Shown: positions 23,270-37,428, numbered from the stretch's first letter. The stretch: 64,000 bases of DNA from Pratylenchus scribneri (GCA_030063045.1 JAQSEB010000001.1:4898001-4962000); one strand, 5' to 3'. A program made the numbers and translations. The notes: a model not told the origin generated them from the sequence alone.

Positions 23270-25725
23270 ATTTTCTTTTCAATCCATCTTACCATATTTT
23301 TTTAATTTCCCATTCAAAGCAAACACAAATTTTGAACCTCCATCTTCCGTCCATTTTTTACATAATTTTGAGCTTTGATACTCCACAAATTTTATAAAAT
23401 TGCATTTTTTACATATTTTTTTGTTCACTTTTTTACCTATAAATGTGTTTTAATATGGATTATTTATTATTTAGATTTTAAAATGAGATAAGAGAGCATC
23501 CACACAATTTTCTTCACGCAACATTTCCAGCTAAAAGGTAAAAGCATGAACCGTTTTTCTATGCTTTTAATCGAATCTTCTTTCCAAGCTGCTTTCCCTT
23601 TTCATTTTATTTACTTTTATCCAATCCAAAGCACTTTTGTTGGCCCAATCAAATAATTCGCGCCCAACTTTTTCCCATGCTACTAATTTTCGGTCACGGA
23701 TTTTAATCTCACACCAAAATCTTTACATTTTTGTCTATTTGGCCTCATTCTCTATTAAATCGAATCAAATTTGATCAGCAAGGATCCGAAAAGTAAAAAA
23801 GTGCGAAAAACATGTCCTCATTCGCACAACGATTTTGATTTCATGTCAAAAAGCAATGGGGAAAATAAGGACAAATAAAATGAAAAATGTGCTGCGCATT
23901 TTGCGCCCATCTCTTTTCCCTCACTTTGTCCCATTACATAAAGCCAACATCAGCGAGATGGCGCATTTTTAATCTTCCTTCTCAAATCAAATCAACTACT
24001 GTTTGGTTGTTTGCGCACACATTTTCGGCCCAACATTATTTTATATTTTATTTGAGTGGAGAAATGCTGCTTATTTCAAATATAAAATAACTTATTCTTT
24101 ATTTTTAAGTATAATTTACTAATCTAGATGGAATGAAATTTGCCCATCAAATAAATTTTTCGTAATTATTAATACTTAAATTTAAATTTTATAAATTTGA
24201 TTAACATTTTAAACAGTAAAGACGCTGATTGGAATGAGTCTATTCTACAATCTACATTAAGAGAACGAATTTGTAGATTTAATTTAAAATTAACAAAAAT
24301 TATGACTGCAAAAAATGCAAAATAAGTAGTCAAAATAAAATCATCAGTTTTCTTTTTTTTGATACAACATTCAGATCAATTACATATATTTTGATCAATC
24401 ACATTTTTTATCAAAATACTCTACATAAGTTGATTAATCAAATATTAAAATTTTAATAGCTTGGAATTTTACAAATGAGATAATGACCAATTCACAAAAT
24501 TTAGGTAGCCTCAATACGAAAAAATAATTCTAGTAGCCTATAAATTGCTTTAAAAAGTATTATTATACTTCAACTATTTCTACTGTTGCCATTTTCCCCC
24601 TCCAATTATTTTATGTGTTTTCTTCATTCTCGGCTTTTGGGGCGGTGCCTTTGCCTTCCTCCCTCCTTTTTCCGTCCTTATTGGCTCGTCCGTCAGCAGA
24701 GCCTCTCATTAAGTTAACCTTTCAAATCCTCTCCCAATTCCATCCAATCCACTTGGCTAATGCAAAAATAATTGTTGACACGATTATTGTGCCGCCGGGG
24801 TTAATGCCTTTCCTTTTTGTACTTCCTTACCAAAACAAATTGAAACTTTCCTTCCAACTCCATTTTCGGATCCACCTTCAAAATATCCTTCCAAATCATC
24901 ATTTGTTCCTTCTGTGATGCGTAAAAGAATGGGAAATAGCCAAAAGTTTGAGGGCAATTCCGAAGGGAAATGACTTCTTGAGTCTTGACCAAGGATATTT
25001 GTGGGGTGAGGGTGGCCTAAAATTGAAGCACAGAATTGAAGAGAATTACCCATCAAAATGTTCAATGTTCCTTGCCAAAATTTGCATTTTCTACTTGTCA
25101 AATCCATTGCTGCTGCTCATTTGAATGCCTTCCCACTCTTTTCAATTCCCTAATCTTATTTTTAAATCTTTTCCTGAATTTTTATGAAATTTCTCTGAGT
25201 TTCTGAATTTTAAAATGATTTTGAATTGAGGAATATTTCTAACAATTTTAAATTTATTATTAATAGAATAAAAATGGACTAAATTTTGAGTCCAAAATAT
25301 TAATAACATTTTTTGTTATTACCCGAAAAATAATTGTTTTGGCAATTATTATCATATTTATTACTTTTTTTTCTTATATTAAAATTCACTAAATTATTTC
25401 TGGTTAAAATTATTTTAATTTATTTTTTAATTAAATTGAATTAATTAAAACAAAAATGGACTGAAAATAAATTTAAATAATTTAAATTTTTTCAATATTT
25501 AAATCTTCATTCTATTTATTTCTTTCAAAATTCAAAAATTTTTATTTCTGATTGAAAATTAATCAATTAATTTCCAGTAAATTTATATTGCAGAATATTT
25601 CATTTTTTTATTGACCAATTAATTTTTGACCATCGTTCCTTCCACTCTAAATAAAGTGTCCATCAATTCATTCGTTCATTGTTTATTAGGGCGAATTGGC
25701 CGTTCACGAGGCCAGCAATTGTGGG

Positions 25726-26190
25726 GGCTTAAGCCAACATTATATTTTGGCCTAAAATGGCTTCATTCCAATTTTATTATTGTTCCCCCCATACATATAA
25801 ATGAGTAAGCTCATTCAATTTGTGGCCCATCAATTCCCAACAATTATTTTATTTTATCATGTTTTCCATTTCTCAAAACAACCTAAACCTATTAAATTGT
25901 TAATTTTGGCACAAATCATTTCAAATATTTTATTTAAATTAATCCAAATGAAACTAAATTTGAAATAAAGAACTTAAGCCAACATTATATTTTGACCTAA
26001 AATGGCTTCATTCCCATTTTATTATTGTTCCTCCTATATTAAATATAGAAAAGTCTACCCAATTTGAGGCCCATCAATTATTTTATTTTTTTTATATGTT
26101 TTCATATCCCAAAACAACCTATAAAATTGTCAATTTTGTCTCGATCCATTTTAAGTAATTAATTTGAATTAATCCAAATTGAAAATGAAT
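25726..26190. repeat. tandem duplication, about 245 bp unit
   Basis: Both units begin 'cttaagccaacattatattt', continue with 'cctaaaatggcttcattcc' and end near 'attaatccaaat'. Copy 1 is about 25727-25965 and copy 2 about 25972-26190. They differ by substitutions and indels. Confidence 0.8.
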
Positions 26191-29100
26191 TTGGAAGAAA
26201 ATTCTGTGAAATTTTCGTGCAAATATTTTCAAGTATTATTTTTCCCATATTTTCCCTCTTCATTCCGGCAGTAAGTCAATTCGCGCAAACATAATTGTGT
26301 ATATTCGCCATTTTTTTCCCTCAATGTCCAATAAAAACCCCAACTTTCCCAAAGTTTTTGTGCCATTTTTGGATGATGGACTGATTTATGCGCGTACAAT
26401 TTCGCCTCCTATATTTTCCCTTTCTTTTCCAATATTTTCTCTACATTTTTTATTCGCGGAATTAGGGGAAGGAAATAAGGTTTGTAGAGGAATATATTGG
26501 GTTCAGATTTGGGCTGAAAATGAAAAAAAAACAATTTTTATTATGGAAATGTCTTCTTTCTCTTCCATTTATTATATTTTGGGAAAATATTTAGAATTCG
26601 AGTGAATTTCTAAATGTTTCCAATGGATATATTTTTGGCATAATTTAGTTAAAAATGTCATTTTTTAATTAATATATTAATATACCTTTAAAAAGTAAGA
26701 AAGATAAATAATTTATTAAAATTTAGGTTCTAAAAATAAGGGTAACGTATTTGATTTAATTAAATTCGAATTCCTAATTAATCATGAATTTAGAAAAAAT
26801 TTAAATATGATTTATTCCAAAGGAAGGCATTCATTCTTCACTTTCCAAATAATTTGTAATAAAATCATTTTTCCCATTTTAATTTTAATTTTTAAATAGG
26901 CAGCCTTTTTCGCTTCCAGCCAAATGCCACCAATAAAATCTTTCCAATTTAGATGCTTTATTCACATTTTATTTCAAGAATAAATATTTTAGCACTTTAA
27001 GTTTAAATTTTAATTTTTCAGCAAGTTGGCCTTTAGATTTCCAACCAAATTCAAAATAAAATTCCCATTTAAATGACCTTGAAAATGAAGGTGGAAATAA
27101 GGGCGAATTAAATGAAACGAATCCCCTCACCTCCAATTTTTGTCCCTTTCCTCACTTCCTCAATCCTTGCTCATTCTCACCCACTTGAGCTGCAAAGGAA
27201 GAGGAAACCGTTCAACGGGAAAAATGAATGGGAAGAGGAAGGTGGAATTTGCGCTAATTGTGCCTTCCAATCCCACCTCAAATTTGGATGTATTTGCATT
27301 AGAATTTAATTCCAACTTCCAGTCTTTCCAACAAAAAGTTGGTAGAACATTTTCGTGAGGATTCATCCTCCTTATTAATTGTCAATTCCATCATTTAAGG
27401 AAGGAATCACTTTCCTAGCCAACCACCAAAATTGCATAATTGTCGACCATTTTTGCCTCTGTGGCAGATGGTCGGTTGGTTGGTTGGCTTGATGGAAAAT
27501 TATATGGACTGACTGACGATTGAATTGGGGGAATGCGGATTCTCACAGTCCCCAATTTGGAATGGAGTCCGATTTAATTTAGCAAGGAGGAATTAAATGG
27601 AAATTATCATCAAAATCCAATATTTAGGCCAATGGTCTTAATACGAAAATATTTTTTATTGAAATTTCAGACATTTTAAAATAAAATAACATAACCAAAG
27701 TTCTCCATTACGGAATGAATTCCATTTAAATTTGACAAGGAGGAATTAAATAAAAAATGTTCCCCAAAACCAATATTTAGTTGAAGGGTCTTATCGAAAA
27801 TATATTTTTGGTCAAATTTCAGACATTCACATTTGATTTATTCAGGCATAAATTCGCTTAAAATATCTCATTTTTCACTTCCCATAATCATTTTGAGCTT
27901 TAGATTTTGCACTGATTGAAAGCGAAAATTTTATCCAAAATAAATTGTTAATAATTTATTCTTTTTTTTAAAAAATCAGACAATTCGCTAAAAATCAGGA
28001 CAACTGAAAAAATCAAATCTATTTAAAGGCCCTGATTTAATCTCTAAAAATTCCTTCATTTCCTAATTTATTTTATTTCTTCTTATTTTATTTTTCATTT
28101 GGACGAACTTAAAGGGGAGAAAATCTGTCACCAATAAAGCGAGAGAATGAGGCCAGATTGGAACATAAAATGTGGCCAAGGGCCAAAAAGGCATAAAAAT
28201 GGCGGCTTTTGGAAAGAAAAGGGAACCAAGTTCAAAATTGAAAAACAAACTTGGCTTCTTTTCTTAATTTATGGCCTAAATTTGATGCATTTTCCCTAAA
28301 TTTGTATAGTCAAAAGGATATTATCCTTCCAATTCATTCAGCGCCTTTTGGCTTTTCGGCACGCGCGCCAAAATCCCATTAATTTTGATCATCGCATTTA
28401 TTCCTTCATTTCGGCCTTGTTCATCTCCTTACCCATTTTTACGACCACCATCGGCACATCGGAAGGCAAAATTCTGAGGGGTGATTGAGGAATGAAAAAT
28501 TTTTTTGAATGGCGCGTGGACTTTTCGTCGTCCATTCATCTCTAAATATTCTCCCAATTCCCTTCGTTCAGCACAAAAAAAGATAAATTGCCGTCTTGCG
28601 CCTCCATAGCCTAATGAATAATGACAAAATGGGAGAGATTTTCGGAGATTTCAGTTGATTCCTTCCATCTCTCATAAAGAATGGGCCATAAAATGGAATG
28701 AGGCCAATGACAAATTTGAAAATATTTTTTTGGTTGTTGGTGTAAAATATTTTCTTTTTCAAAATTTAAGAATTATCCAGTTTAAAATTTTCTAAAATAT
28801 TTGGGAATATTCTTCCAATACATTATTTATCATAATTTCATTGTTCCCAGCTTAATTCCCAATTCTAATTTCTTTTAAATTTATGGCCTAATAATGATTC
28901 TTTCTATTTCTACTCAATTTCTTTTATCATCCATCTTGCATTTTCGAATTTTTTTTTGTTCTCATTAATTTGTATTATAATTTATAATATTATGTAGGGA
29001 ATAGGTTTTAAACCCTTAATATTTTGGCCACCAAGCATTGAAAAGTTTACCTCAACTTCTATTAAAAAACATTCAATTGCCGGCCAATTTTTCCCACCTA

Positions 29101-31734
29101 ATTTGTCGCATTTACAAAAATATGAAAAAAAAAACTAATAATAATCAAATCATGGAATGGGCCGTCCTCCTTTCATCTCGCACAAATCCCTTTCCCAAAT
29201 TTGCCCAACAGGATTATAGTATTTTTGGGGTGCCGGCGGAAATCAGCGTCGCGCACAAAAATGCACGGGGAATGGGGCCCCATTTTCCTTCCAATCATTC
29301 CATCCATCTTATGAAAGGGCATCATCCCCAATCCCCGTCCCATCACCCGGGATTAACGACCCACCAAAATGGGTAGAAGGAAAGGGGATGGCCGGATTGC
29401 GCGCCGGCGGGGACGAAGAAGAAGAAGATGGATCGGCACATCACAGGGAGAAGGATAAGGGAAAGGTCAATCCCTTTTGGGGCTATTTTTCCTGTCACCT
29501 GCCAAAACGTTCCCCCAATTCGTTCGGTCTTTCCCCCTTTCCCTCATTTCCTTTTGCCCCTTTTCAACCCACCAAACCAGCCCCTCCCATTCCCTCCCCT
29601 TTTGCAATTTGCATCGTATTTCCGGCTGCTTTCCTCTCTCGCACTCTATTTTTGTACAACAAAAATAATAAAGCAAAAATAATTTTTGTTGATAGAATTT
29701 TGGGTGAATGTATTTTTTGGAAAATGGCAATCTCCCATCGGCTAAATATTTTTATACAAATTTGGCTCTAAATTACCTTCTTCTCCCCTCCCTAAAAAGT
29801 GAATTTGTACGAACTAATCAGTGCGGAATGGAAATGGGAAAGAAAGTGGCGGCATATACAAAATGGCCGAGAGGGGTGGTATGTCCCAATCCCAAATTCC
29901 AAAGGAGGGGATTATTATTTGGTGGCGTGCTCTATTTCCTTCCTCCAATATTCTGCTGATATCGGCCAATTTTCCCCTCTCATCAAACAGTCCAAAATTG
30001 GCAACACCTATCTTCTCGGACAAATTTTATTAGCCTCAAAACTAATAATAAATTATAAATTTGATGCTTTCGATTAGATTATAATTCAGCATAGTTTCGA
30101 TTTCCAAAATATTAGTAATCTATAAGATTTAAACTGCTTTTTAACCAGATTAAAATCATCAAAAATTTAAAATTCCACAAATACATAAATGGTCACAACA
30201 TTAGTTATTGTAAAATTGAATGCATTTTTGCCATAATCTCAATAAATACCAAAAAAAATTAGGCGACTCTATTACTACATTAATAAGACTTTCCACTTTC
30301 CGTCACCTATTGTCCCTTTCTTTTGGCCACAATATGTTTTTGTTTTCGCATGACAAATGTGAGGCCACCTGACCCAAATGAATCATATTTTTCGGGCACA
30401 CAACTGATGAGAGTGAGTCCATCCAAATACATATTGGCTTCAAAAAGAAGAAGCTTCTTCCAAAGGACCCAATAAAAAGCGGAGGAAATGGGGCCAGCGA
30501 ACATGCCATCAGCCTAATGCCCATTGCCAAATGCTTTGTGTGTCCATTGTCCACTTTTTCTTGGCCCTTTTCCCCTCTGCCAATTCATCATTTTTTTTTG
30601 TTGGGGACATTCCCGAAGATGGTTGGGCCATCTGCCTCCTTCCACTTCCTTCTCGGCTATGGATGGTGACAATCATTTTTCATTCTCGTATTGTCAAAAT
30701 AAAGCTCTAAAAAGGAATAAATCCCATAGCTCTGGAGAAAAATGATAGCCAAAAAATAATAAAAAATAGTTAAATAAATTTTTAATAAGCACCATTAGAT
30801 GGGAAAAACATAAAATTATAGCTATGAAAATGTTTTCGAAAATAATAAAATTAATTGAGCATTTTATTTATTTTTTTTCATAATTCAATGAAAAAATTAT
30901 TCAATTTTATTAAAAATTTATTCTTGCAAAATTATGGGAAAAATTGTTTATGACTTTTAGTAAGTGAATTTATTTTATATTAATTTTTTTGGTAAAATTT
31001 TTTCTATTAAAATGCCGTCAAATATTTCACACAAATATATTGAGGAAAATGTTTCGAAAAATTTAAAATAAAAGAGGAATAATTTCCATATTAATATAAA
31101 TATTTAAATTAATAAAATTATTCTCAATTCTTTCAATAGATCCATTTCCCATTTTTTAATAGGCCACACATTTCTTAAAATCCCATTTCTTTATATTTCA
31201 ACAAATTGGCTTCTTTAAACTCAACGAAGCACACAAACAAAAATATTTTCGTGCCAAATCACTGCCCATCATTTATTTTTTGAATGGGTTATTTTGTGGT
31301 GGCCGGCTGAAGGCCAATTATAAAATCTTTTTGGAGCTCCATTCCCCACCAACCAATTCAGTCCATTTCCCATTTTTTATTTTGATGTCCAGCTGCGTTT
31401 TCCTCCAAGATAATTTGGGCGGCCGGCTGCCGGCAAAAAGGGTGAGGAGTTTTTGCTTTTGCCACCCAAAATTGCCGCCCCCGGAAAGGGCCGATTTAAT
31501 TAAATTCACACGCATGTGCCAGTCGGTCATTCAAAAGAAAAAGGGAGGAAAATAGGAGGAAATGTGCCAAAAATTGCAGGAAAATGCCAGGGTTGACTAT
31601 TGAAAAATTGGCAAAGGCAAATCCACCTCGCCCGGGGCTAAATATTAAATAGGAATTTACAAGTGCAAAAATTGGAAAAACGTCAAATCCAGCAGGCAAA
31701 ATTTTTAGAATAATTTTATAAAAAAAAACATTTA
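26191..31734. other. gene-poor stretch
   Basis: The only internal structure noted is the two-copy duplication at 27560-27832. Many open frames of 60-130 codons occur (for example 29038-29376 and 29388-29771), but they overlap on both strands in C/T-rich DNA and show no domain or splice chain. The stretch could be regulatory or very long introns of an unseen gene. Confidence 0.4.
27560..27832. repeat. two-copy tandem duplication, about 150 bp unit
   Basis: 'acaaggaggaattaaat'/'gcaaggaggaattaaat', 'ccaatatttag' and 'aaatttcagacatt' recur in the same order in copies at about 27560-27680 and 27715-27832. Confidence 0.7.
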
Positions 31735-32560
31735 GAGTGATTATTAAAATTTTTAATTCAAATTTATCAATTTATCTATTTTTAATTTAAATTATTCAAT
31801 TTTAAGAAAAATTTTATGCAACCCATAAAATATTTGGGGTAAAAAATTATAAATTCCACTGGAAAAATTGAAATTAAAAATCAAGCCAAAAAACAAGATC
31901 AATTTGCTTAAAAAAATATTTTTAAAAAAAATGAAAATTTATTTTTTGACATAATTTTATTTAAAAGAAATTTAAGGCGATTATTAAAAATATTAATTCG
32001 AATTTATTTATTTTTAAATTAATTTTTTAAAATTATAAAAAAATTTGTACAACTTATAAAATATTTGATATAAAAAATTATTAAATTTGATTGGAAGAAT
32101 TGAATATATAAAATGTGGTTAGATAACAACGATCAATTCTATTAAAAAAAAATAAAAAGTTTTATCTGATATAATTTTACTAAAAAACATTTTTAGGACA
32201 TTATTAAATTTTTTAATTCAAATTTATTTATTTTTAAATTAAATTTTAAAAAAAATTTTGTGAATTCATAAATATTTTGGATTGGATAAAAGATTACTAA
32301 ATCTGATTGAAAAAATTAAAAATTTAATTATAAAATTACCGACGATCTGATCAATTTTATTTGATTAAAAATAATATATTCAAAAAAAAACTATCTAAAA
32401 ACATTTTTAAGATGGTTATTAAATTTTTAATCAAATTATTTTATTTTTAAATTAAATTATTAAATTTATAAGAAAATTTTTAAACCCATAAAATATTTTG
32501 GATAAAAGATTATTAAATTTGATTAAAAAAAATTAAATTTAAAAAAAGACGACGAATATT
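31735..32560. repeat. satellite-like tandem array, four degenerate units of about 215-240 bp
   Basis: Units start near 31739, 31982, 32201 and 32417 with 'ttattaaa..ttttaattcaaattt'. Each then shows 'aaaattttg/atgaaccataaa', 'aatatttgg..ataaaa', 'ttattaaatttgattg' and 'aattaaaa'. The units are clearly diverged and AT-only. Confidence 0.75.
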
Positions 32561-34902
32561 CATTCAATTTTCAAAAAATAATTTATAAAAAAATAAAGAA
32601 ATATATAAAAAAATTTTAATAGACTAAAAAATTTTTTCCACAAAAATACTAATTATACTTTCACGTAAATATAAAAAGATAAAAGGGAAATGGCCAATTT
32701 TGTCCATTGACCATTTTTCTCTCTCTAGGAAATTATTCGGCATTTTGTGGGGAAAAATGTCGCCGCCCTAGGCCAAATGACCCCTATCCTTCCCTTGTCC
32801 ACAAATGGGCAAACTTCCTTCACTTTCATTTTGGAGTCCAATTCCCCGGCTAAAATAGTTGGAAAATGAGCCACCCAATCCCAGAGTAATTTTGAAAAGG
32901 TCTCCATTTTATTACAGACATTTTATTTTCACTTTTTTGAAATTTAAAAATTTATTTTCATTTTTTTTATTAATTTAATTTCAAAGAAAAAACGCATTTA
33001 TGTAAATTTAAAAAAATGCAACAGAAAAAGTTGAAAAACAAAATCCAACAAAAACGCATTCCTTTCTTCCATTATTTTATGCTAATTTTGACCACAATTT
33101 TCCCTTCTCAAAAATGAATCTTCCCTTCCTTTTCTTTCCATCTAATTTTCTCCGCAATTTTGCGCGCATAAATTTGCCGCATCAAAATTCCTCCTTTCCA
33201 TTTTGCTGCCAAAATTTGAAGGGAAATAAACTCAAAATGTGTCAAATTTTGTTGTAATTTTAAAAATGAGCAAAATGATGGGTTTTCGGATTATTCCACC
33301 CTCGGTGGCCATTTTGGCCTACCAAATTCCTCAAAAGATTTTATCATTTTTCCTCCTCATATGCCAATTTCCTAATTCCCTAATTTGTATTTTAGTGCAA
33401 AATGTCAAAATGAGTCACACAAAAATTAGGCCAAAATGTGAAAAAAAATACATTTTTGAAGACCCCAATTCTTCTTTCAAATATTTACAAGCAAACTCTG
33501 ACAAATTGGGGCTTTTTGCCGCCCAAAACCCCTCCTAATCCCCTCATTCCCATTTCCCATTATTTCCTTTGGCATTTCCCTTTAAATTCCTTTTAAAGAG
33601 AGGGTCAGGGGTGTGTCGGCCCCCCAAAAACATTGCTATTATAATCCCCGGACCCTTCCAATTTGTCTCCAATTTTTCTTTTATTTTCACATTCAAATCA
33701 GCCGGCAGACTTCCTCCAAGAAGCGGATGGCTTATCCCTCCCACTCGCGCAAATTTGTCCTTTCTTCCTCTCACATTTTATTTAATCAAAGGCTTATCGC
33801 CCCCAAAATTGTTTGTAAGGCAAAAAGTCGCCGAACAAGTTGTTAAGAAAGGTTACCGAAAATTCGACAACATTTTTGAGTAAATCCTTTGACTTGAAAA
33901 ATTGATTTAATATTCTTTTCCTTTTTTGTGATTCGAAAAATAAATTAATTAATCTTTTTTCTCAGTAAAAATGCAACTAAAAATTTAAAATTTACTTTGG
34001 AAATATCTTGGAATTGGTAATAAATTCCATATTGTTCCCAGTTAGCATAAAGTTAACCAAAAAATGTTTATTTTTGCACTCCCAATTCCCATGGAATTAT
34101 TCCTCATCATAATGTAGTACCCCTTTTATTATAATACTTTGTATAATCAAAGGATTTATTCTTGGCAATGGGAAAACGGAAACAAAATGCAAGATGCGCG
34201 AATGTAAGTTTGGGACTATATTTTCATTGTTGCTTCCTCTAACAATAATTTTATAATCATTTATCGAGAATTGCCCATTGAATTTAAATTAAGTTCAATT
34301 ATTAATTTATGTCTCATTTTTAATCCTTTTGCTTTCCCAATTGCGCATATTCTTCCTCAAAAATGCGCAACATGGAATAACAATCGAGAAAATTTGAAAA
34401 GCAAAATATAATTTGCCTCCGTTCATTCCCATTTGAATCAGCAGAATTGATTTGAAAATGCTTTCAATTCAAAATTATTGTTCCAACCAAATGCACCGTT
34501 AAAAATCAATTTATTCCAATAGCAATATAAAGGTTTAATAAAAAATAGGATAAATAAATTAATTTATCTATAATTTAAGCAAAAATTTTTGGTTTAAAAT
34601 TTCGACATTTTAAGCTAAATAATTTTTATAACTGAGTTTATTTAGGACTAAATTTTGGATTTAGGCTTCTTTTTTTGAGGTTTAAATGGTCGGATTTTAA
34701 AATGTTTTAGAGCCCAATTTGGCCGAGTTTTAAGGCACCTACTAATTTTTCACCATAAATAAATTATATATATAAATTCACTGATTTTATGGATAAATTA
34801 TATTAATTATAATCCAATATAAAATTTTTTTAATTACTATTTGCCTCCATAAAAATTGTTGACCTCTTTCCATTAAATATGTGACCATTGGCCAACCAAA
34901 AT
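32561..34902. other. intergenic, no gene supported
   Basis: Mixed AT-rich and C/T-rich DNA. Open frames near 33239-33538 and 33544-33883 run on both strands and have no domain. Confidence 0.4.
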
Positions 34903-34904
34903 TA

Positions 34905-36230
34905 CCCGGAGTCACAAAAAAAATAGATGCAAAAATATGTTGAAAATTTGATGTAATTCTCAAAATATTGGAAAAATGAGAAAATTATCAAAATATTTTG
35001 AAAAGATATAAATCGTCAAAATATTTTTGAAATGAGTAAAATTCTGAAAATTCAAAGTCAAAAAAAAATTCAAAAGATTTTGAATATAATAGGAAAAAAT
35101 CTACTCAAAATTGTTCATATTTTCAAAATATACCAGCTTCTAAAATATTCTGGAAATAGATAAAATTCTGGGAACATTTAGAGAATTCAAAAATTTTTAA
35201 AATCTATTTTCATATACCTTTTAAGAATCTTTTGAAAATTTGACCAAAAATGCTTCCTAAAATGCTAAACATTTTCAGATTATTTTCAGAATTTATTAAT
35301 TTTGAAAATTATTTTATGTCTTATTTTCACAAGATATTTTGAGAATTTGACTAAAATATTCTCAGAATATTGCAAATTTTCAAATATATTTTCAGAAATA
35401 TATGCCAATTTTCAGAATAAGAATTGTATTTTGAAAATGGAAGAATGTGTACTATTTCTGTTAGACGATCAGAGATGGCTCTGTCTATTTCCTCCTACTG
35501 TGTGCTTCTCATAAAATTTTTTTACCCTTCAGCCCATATAGCACCCAGATTTATAAGGGGAAGACATGGCTGCTGCCCCTTTGGGGCATGCTTCAGGCGT
35601 ATTAGCCGTTTGGGATTTGACTCGCGCGAGGTCCTAAGACTCCCGAGTGCGCGGGATCTTGGGATTCTCGAGATCCTGGGACTCCCGAGTGCGCGGGATC
35701 CTGGGATTCTCAAAATCCCGGGTGCGCGAGATCCTGGGACTCCCGAGTGCGCGGGATCCTGGGATTCTCAAAATCCCGGGTGCGCGAGAATTTTGATTCA
35801 TCCTGGCAATATGATGAAAATTATTTCTCGAAATATTCTGAAAATGATTGGCATTTTGAAAATATTTTTGTATATTATTTTGTCTAGATGTTGAAAATAA
35901 TGTCTCGAAATATTCTGAAAATGATTGTAATTTTGAAAATATTTTTCCACACTATTTTGAATACGATATTGAAAATATGGTCCTAAAAGATTTTGAAAAT
36001 GCTCAGAATTCTTAAATTATTTCCAAAATTCAAAGTAATGTTTAAATTCAATAGATTTTGACTAGATTTTAAAAATGAAAATGGAAAAAATTTTAAATAT
36101 CTTTTCGAATTTTAATCCATTTTGAAAAAATTCCCAAAATATTGTGCATTTCCCAAATGTTTTTATCTCTGAAAATTCGGTGAATTTTCACAAGATTTTC
36201 AAAATTCGGTCCAAAATTTGTGACTCCGGG
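34905..36230. mobile_element. Tc1/mariner-like non-autonomous element with satellite interior
   Basis: The inverted ends CCCGGAGTCACAAA are flanked by TA on both sides (34903-34904, 36231-36232), the duplication expected of Tc1/mariner elements. The 1326-bp interior is mostly short variants of 'ttttgaaaatatttt' on both strands, interrupted by a GC-rich repeat block. No transposase frame is present. Confidence 0.8.
35638..35790. repeat. GC-rich tandem repeat inside the TA-flanked element
   Basis: 'actcccgagtgcgcgggatc' and 'tgggattctcaaaatcccgg' alternate three times with variants. The units contain small palindromes (gggatc..gatccc). The composition differs sharply from the flanking AT-rich repeats, so this is either a nested insertion or a local amplification. 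Confidence 0.85.
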
Positions 36231-36947
36231 TATATCCATCCATCAATTTGTTTGGCTCATTTTGTCAGCACATTTTCAATTCATCGGCACACACATTTCA
36301 TTGCCAAACACGACCATTGGCCACTTTAATTAGTCCTCCAAAAGAGGGGGAGGGGGTGGGGGGTTGAATTGAGAATGGCTCATTGCAATATTGTTTTGGG
36401 CCCTCACAATGTCCTCTTAAAATGTCTCCTCCTTCATTGTAAAGTGTCAATTTCTTTGTGGCTTTCGCGCATTTCCCATTTTCCCTTTTCTTCCGTATTT
36501 CCTTCTCCATCATTCCCGGCATTTTCTACGTATTTTCAAGCCAAAATTCCTTCCTCAATTTGGGACCAATTTTTATGGCCCCCGGATGATGGCACTTATG
36601 CTAATTTGACGGCTCCTCCTCTGTGGTTTTGGACCAAATCCCTTCCCTTTCCTTGGCCATCTGTTATATAGGCCTCTACCTCTCCTCCCATGAATGCCAA
36701 ATGTTACCCAAATGAATGACCCCCTTCCCTCTTTCTTCGTTCCCCATTGCTTAATAATGCGGTTTGGCGCGCCCTCTAGACCCTCCCCTAAAGCTTCATT
36801 ATGTAATTGGCTTTTCTACTGCTCTGATTTTTAGCATCCATTATTCTATCCTACTTGGATTGTTCCATGAAAATAAGACTTATTAAATTATGGCCAAATC
36901 CATTTATAATATTATATTATAAATAAAATAAATTTTAATTTCAATTA

Positions 36948-37034
36948 CCGTAAATACTTTTTTAATCCCCATGGGGAATTATTAGAGAGTGGGAAATTAC
37001 TGTAGGGTGGGGGGAATTAAATGAATGTTTACGG
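36948..37034. mobile_element. very short TA-flanked inverted-repeat element
   Basis: CCGTAAA..TTTACGG ends are flanked by TA (36946-36947, 37035-37036). Imperfect pairing continues inward for about 25 bp. At 87 bp it is a MITE remnant of Tc1/mariner type. Confidence 0.6.
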
Positions 37035-37410
37035 TATAAAATTGACATTTAAAATTTGTTATTACTAAAATGCAATTCCCAACAAAAACCCAAAATTCCT
37101 TTCAAAACTCAAGTTTGATTCATATAAAAATCACAAAACGGGTTATTTTTAAATATTATTCAAAAATATTAAATTAAAACAATGAAATGAATTGTCATTT
37201 TCGTCCTTTTACGCCTCTTATTAAATGATGGCTCATCATGAAGTGCCAAATGACAAATGGCCTATGCCACTGTCTTGTAAAATATCCCTAGAGGATTTAG
37301 TACTTGACCCCTTTACCCTTCTTTTGGCCTATCCCCTCCCCCCTTTTCATCTTTTCCATTCATTCATTCATTGTGCCAAAAATTGTTCCCAATTAAATTA
37401 GCTTTAATTT

Positions 37411-37422
37411 AATTATTTTTAG
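37411..37422 (+). promoter_or_regulatory. probable SL trans-splice acceptor
   Basis: A T-rich tract ending tttttag lies six bases before the start codon at 37429, with no upstream in-frame coding. In nematodes this is the usual site of spliced-leader addition. Confidence 0.55.
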
Positions 37423-37428
37423 CAAAAA

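Larger units (their letters stand above)
21531..25725. other. gene-poor stretch
   Basis: Alternating AT-rich tracts and C/T-rich single-copy-looking tracts. No frame has a domain, a signal peptide followed by a credible exon, or a consistent GT/AG chain. It includes a short direct duplication (23006-23063) and a degenerate inverted-end element (about 23086-23269). Confidence 0.4.
36233..37428. other. intergenic, upstream of the membrane-protein gene
   Basis: C/T-rich sequence with no supportable exon and one tiny inverted-end element at 36948-37034. The right end abuts a probable trans-splice acceptor at 37411-37422. Confidence 0.4.

Noticed and set aside
29038..29771. Overlapping frames of 110-130 codons on the plus strand
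   Set aside because: C/T-rich DNA opens frames on both strands; no domain, no splice chain.
36298..36671. Frames on both strands near the membrane-protein gene
   Set aside because: They do not connect in phase to any exon and have no signal peptide or domain.
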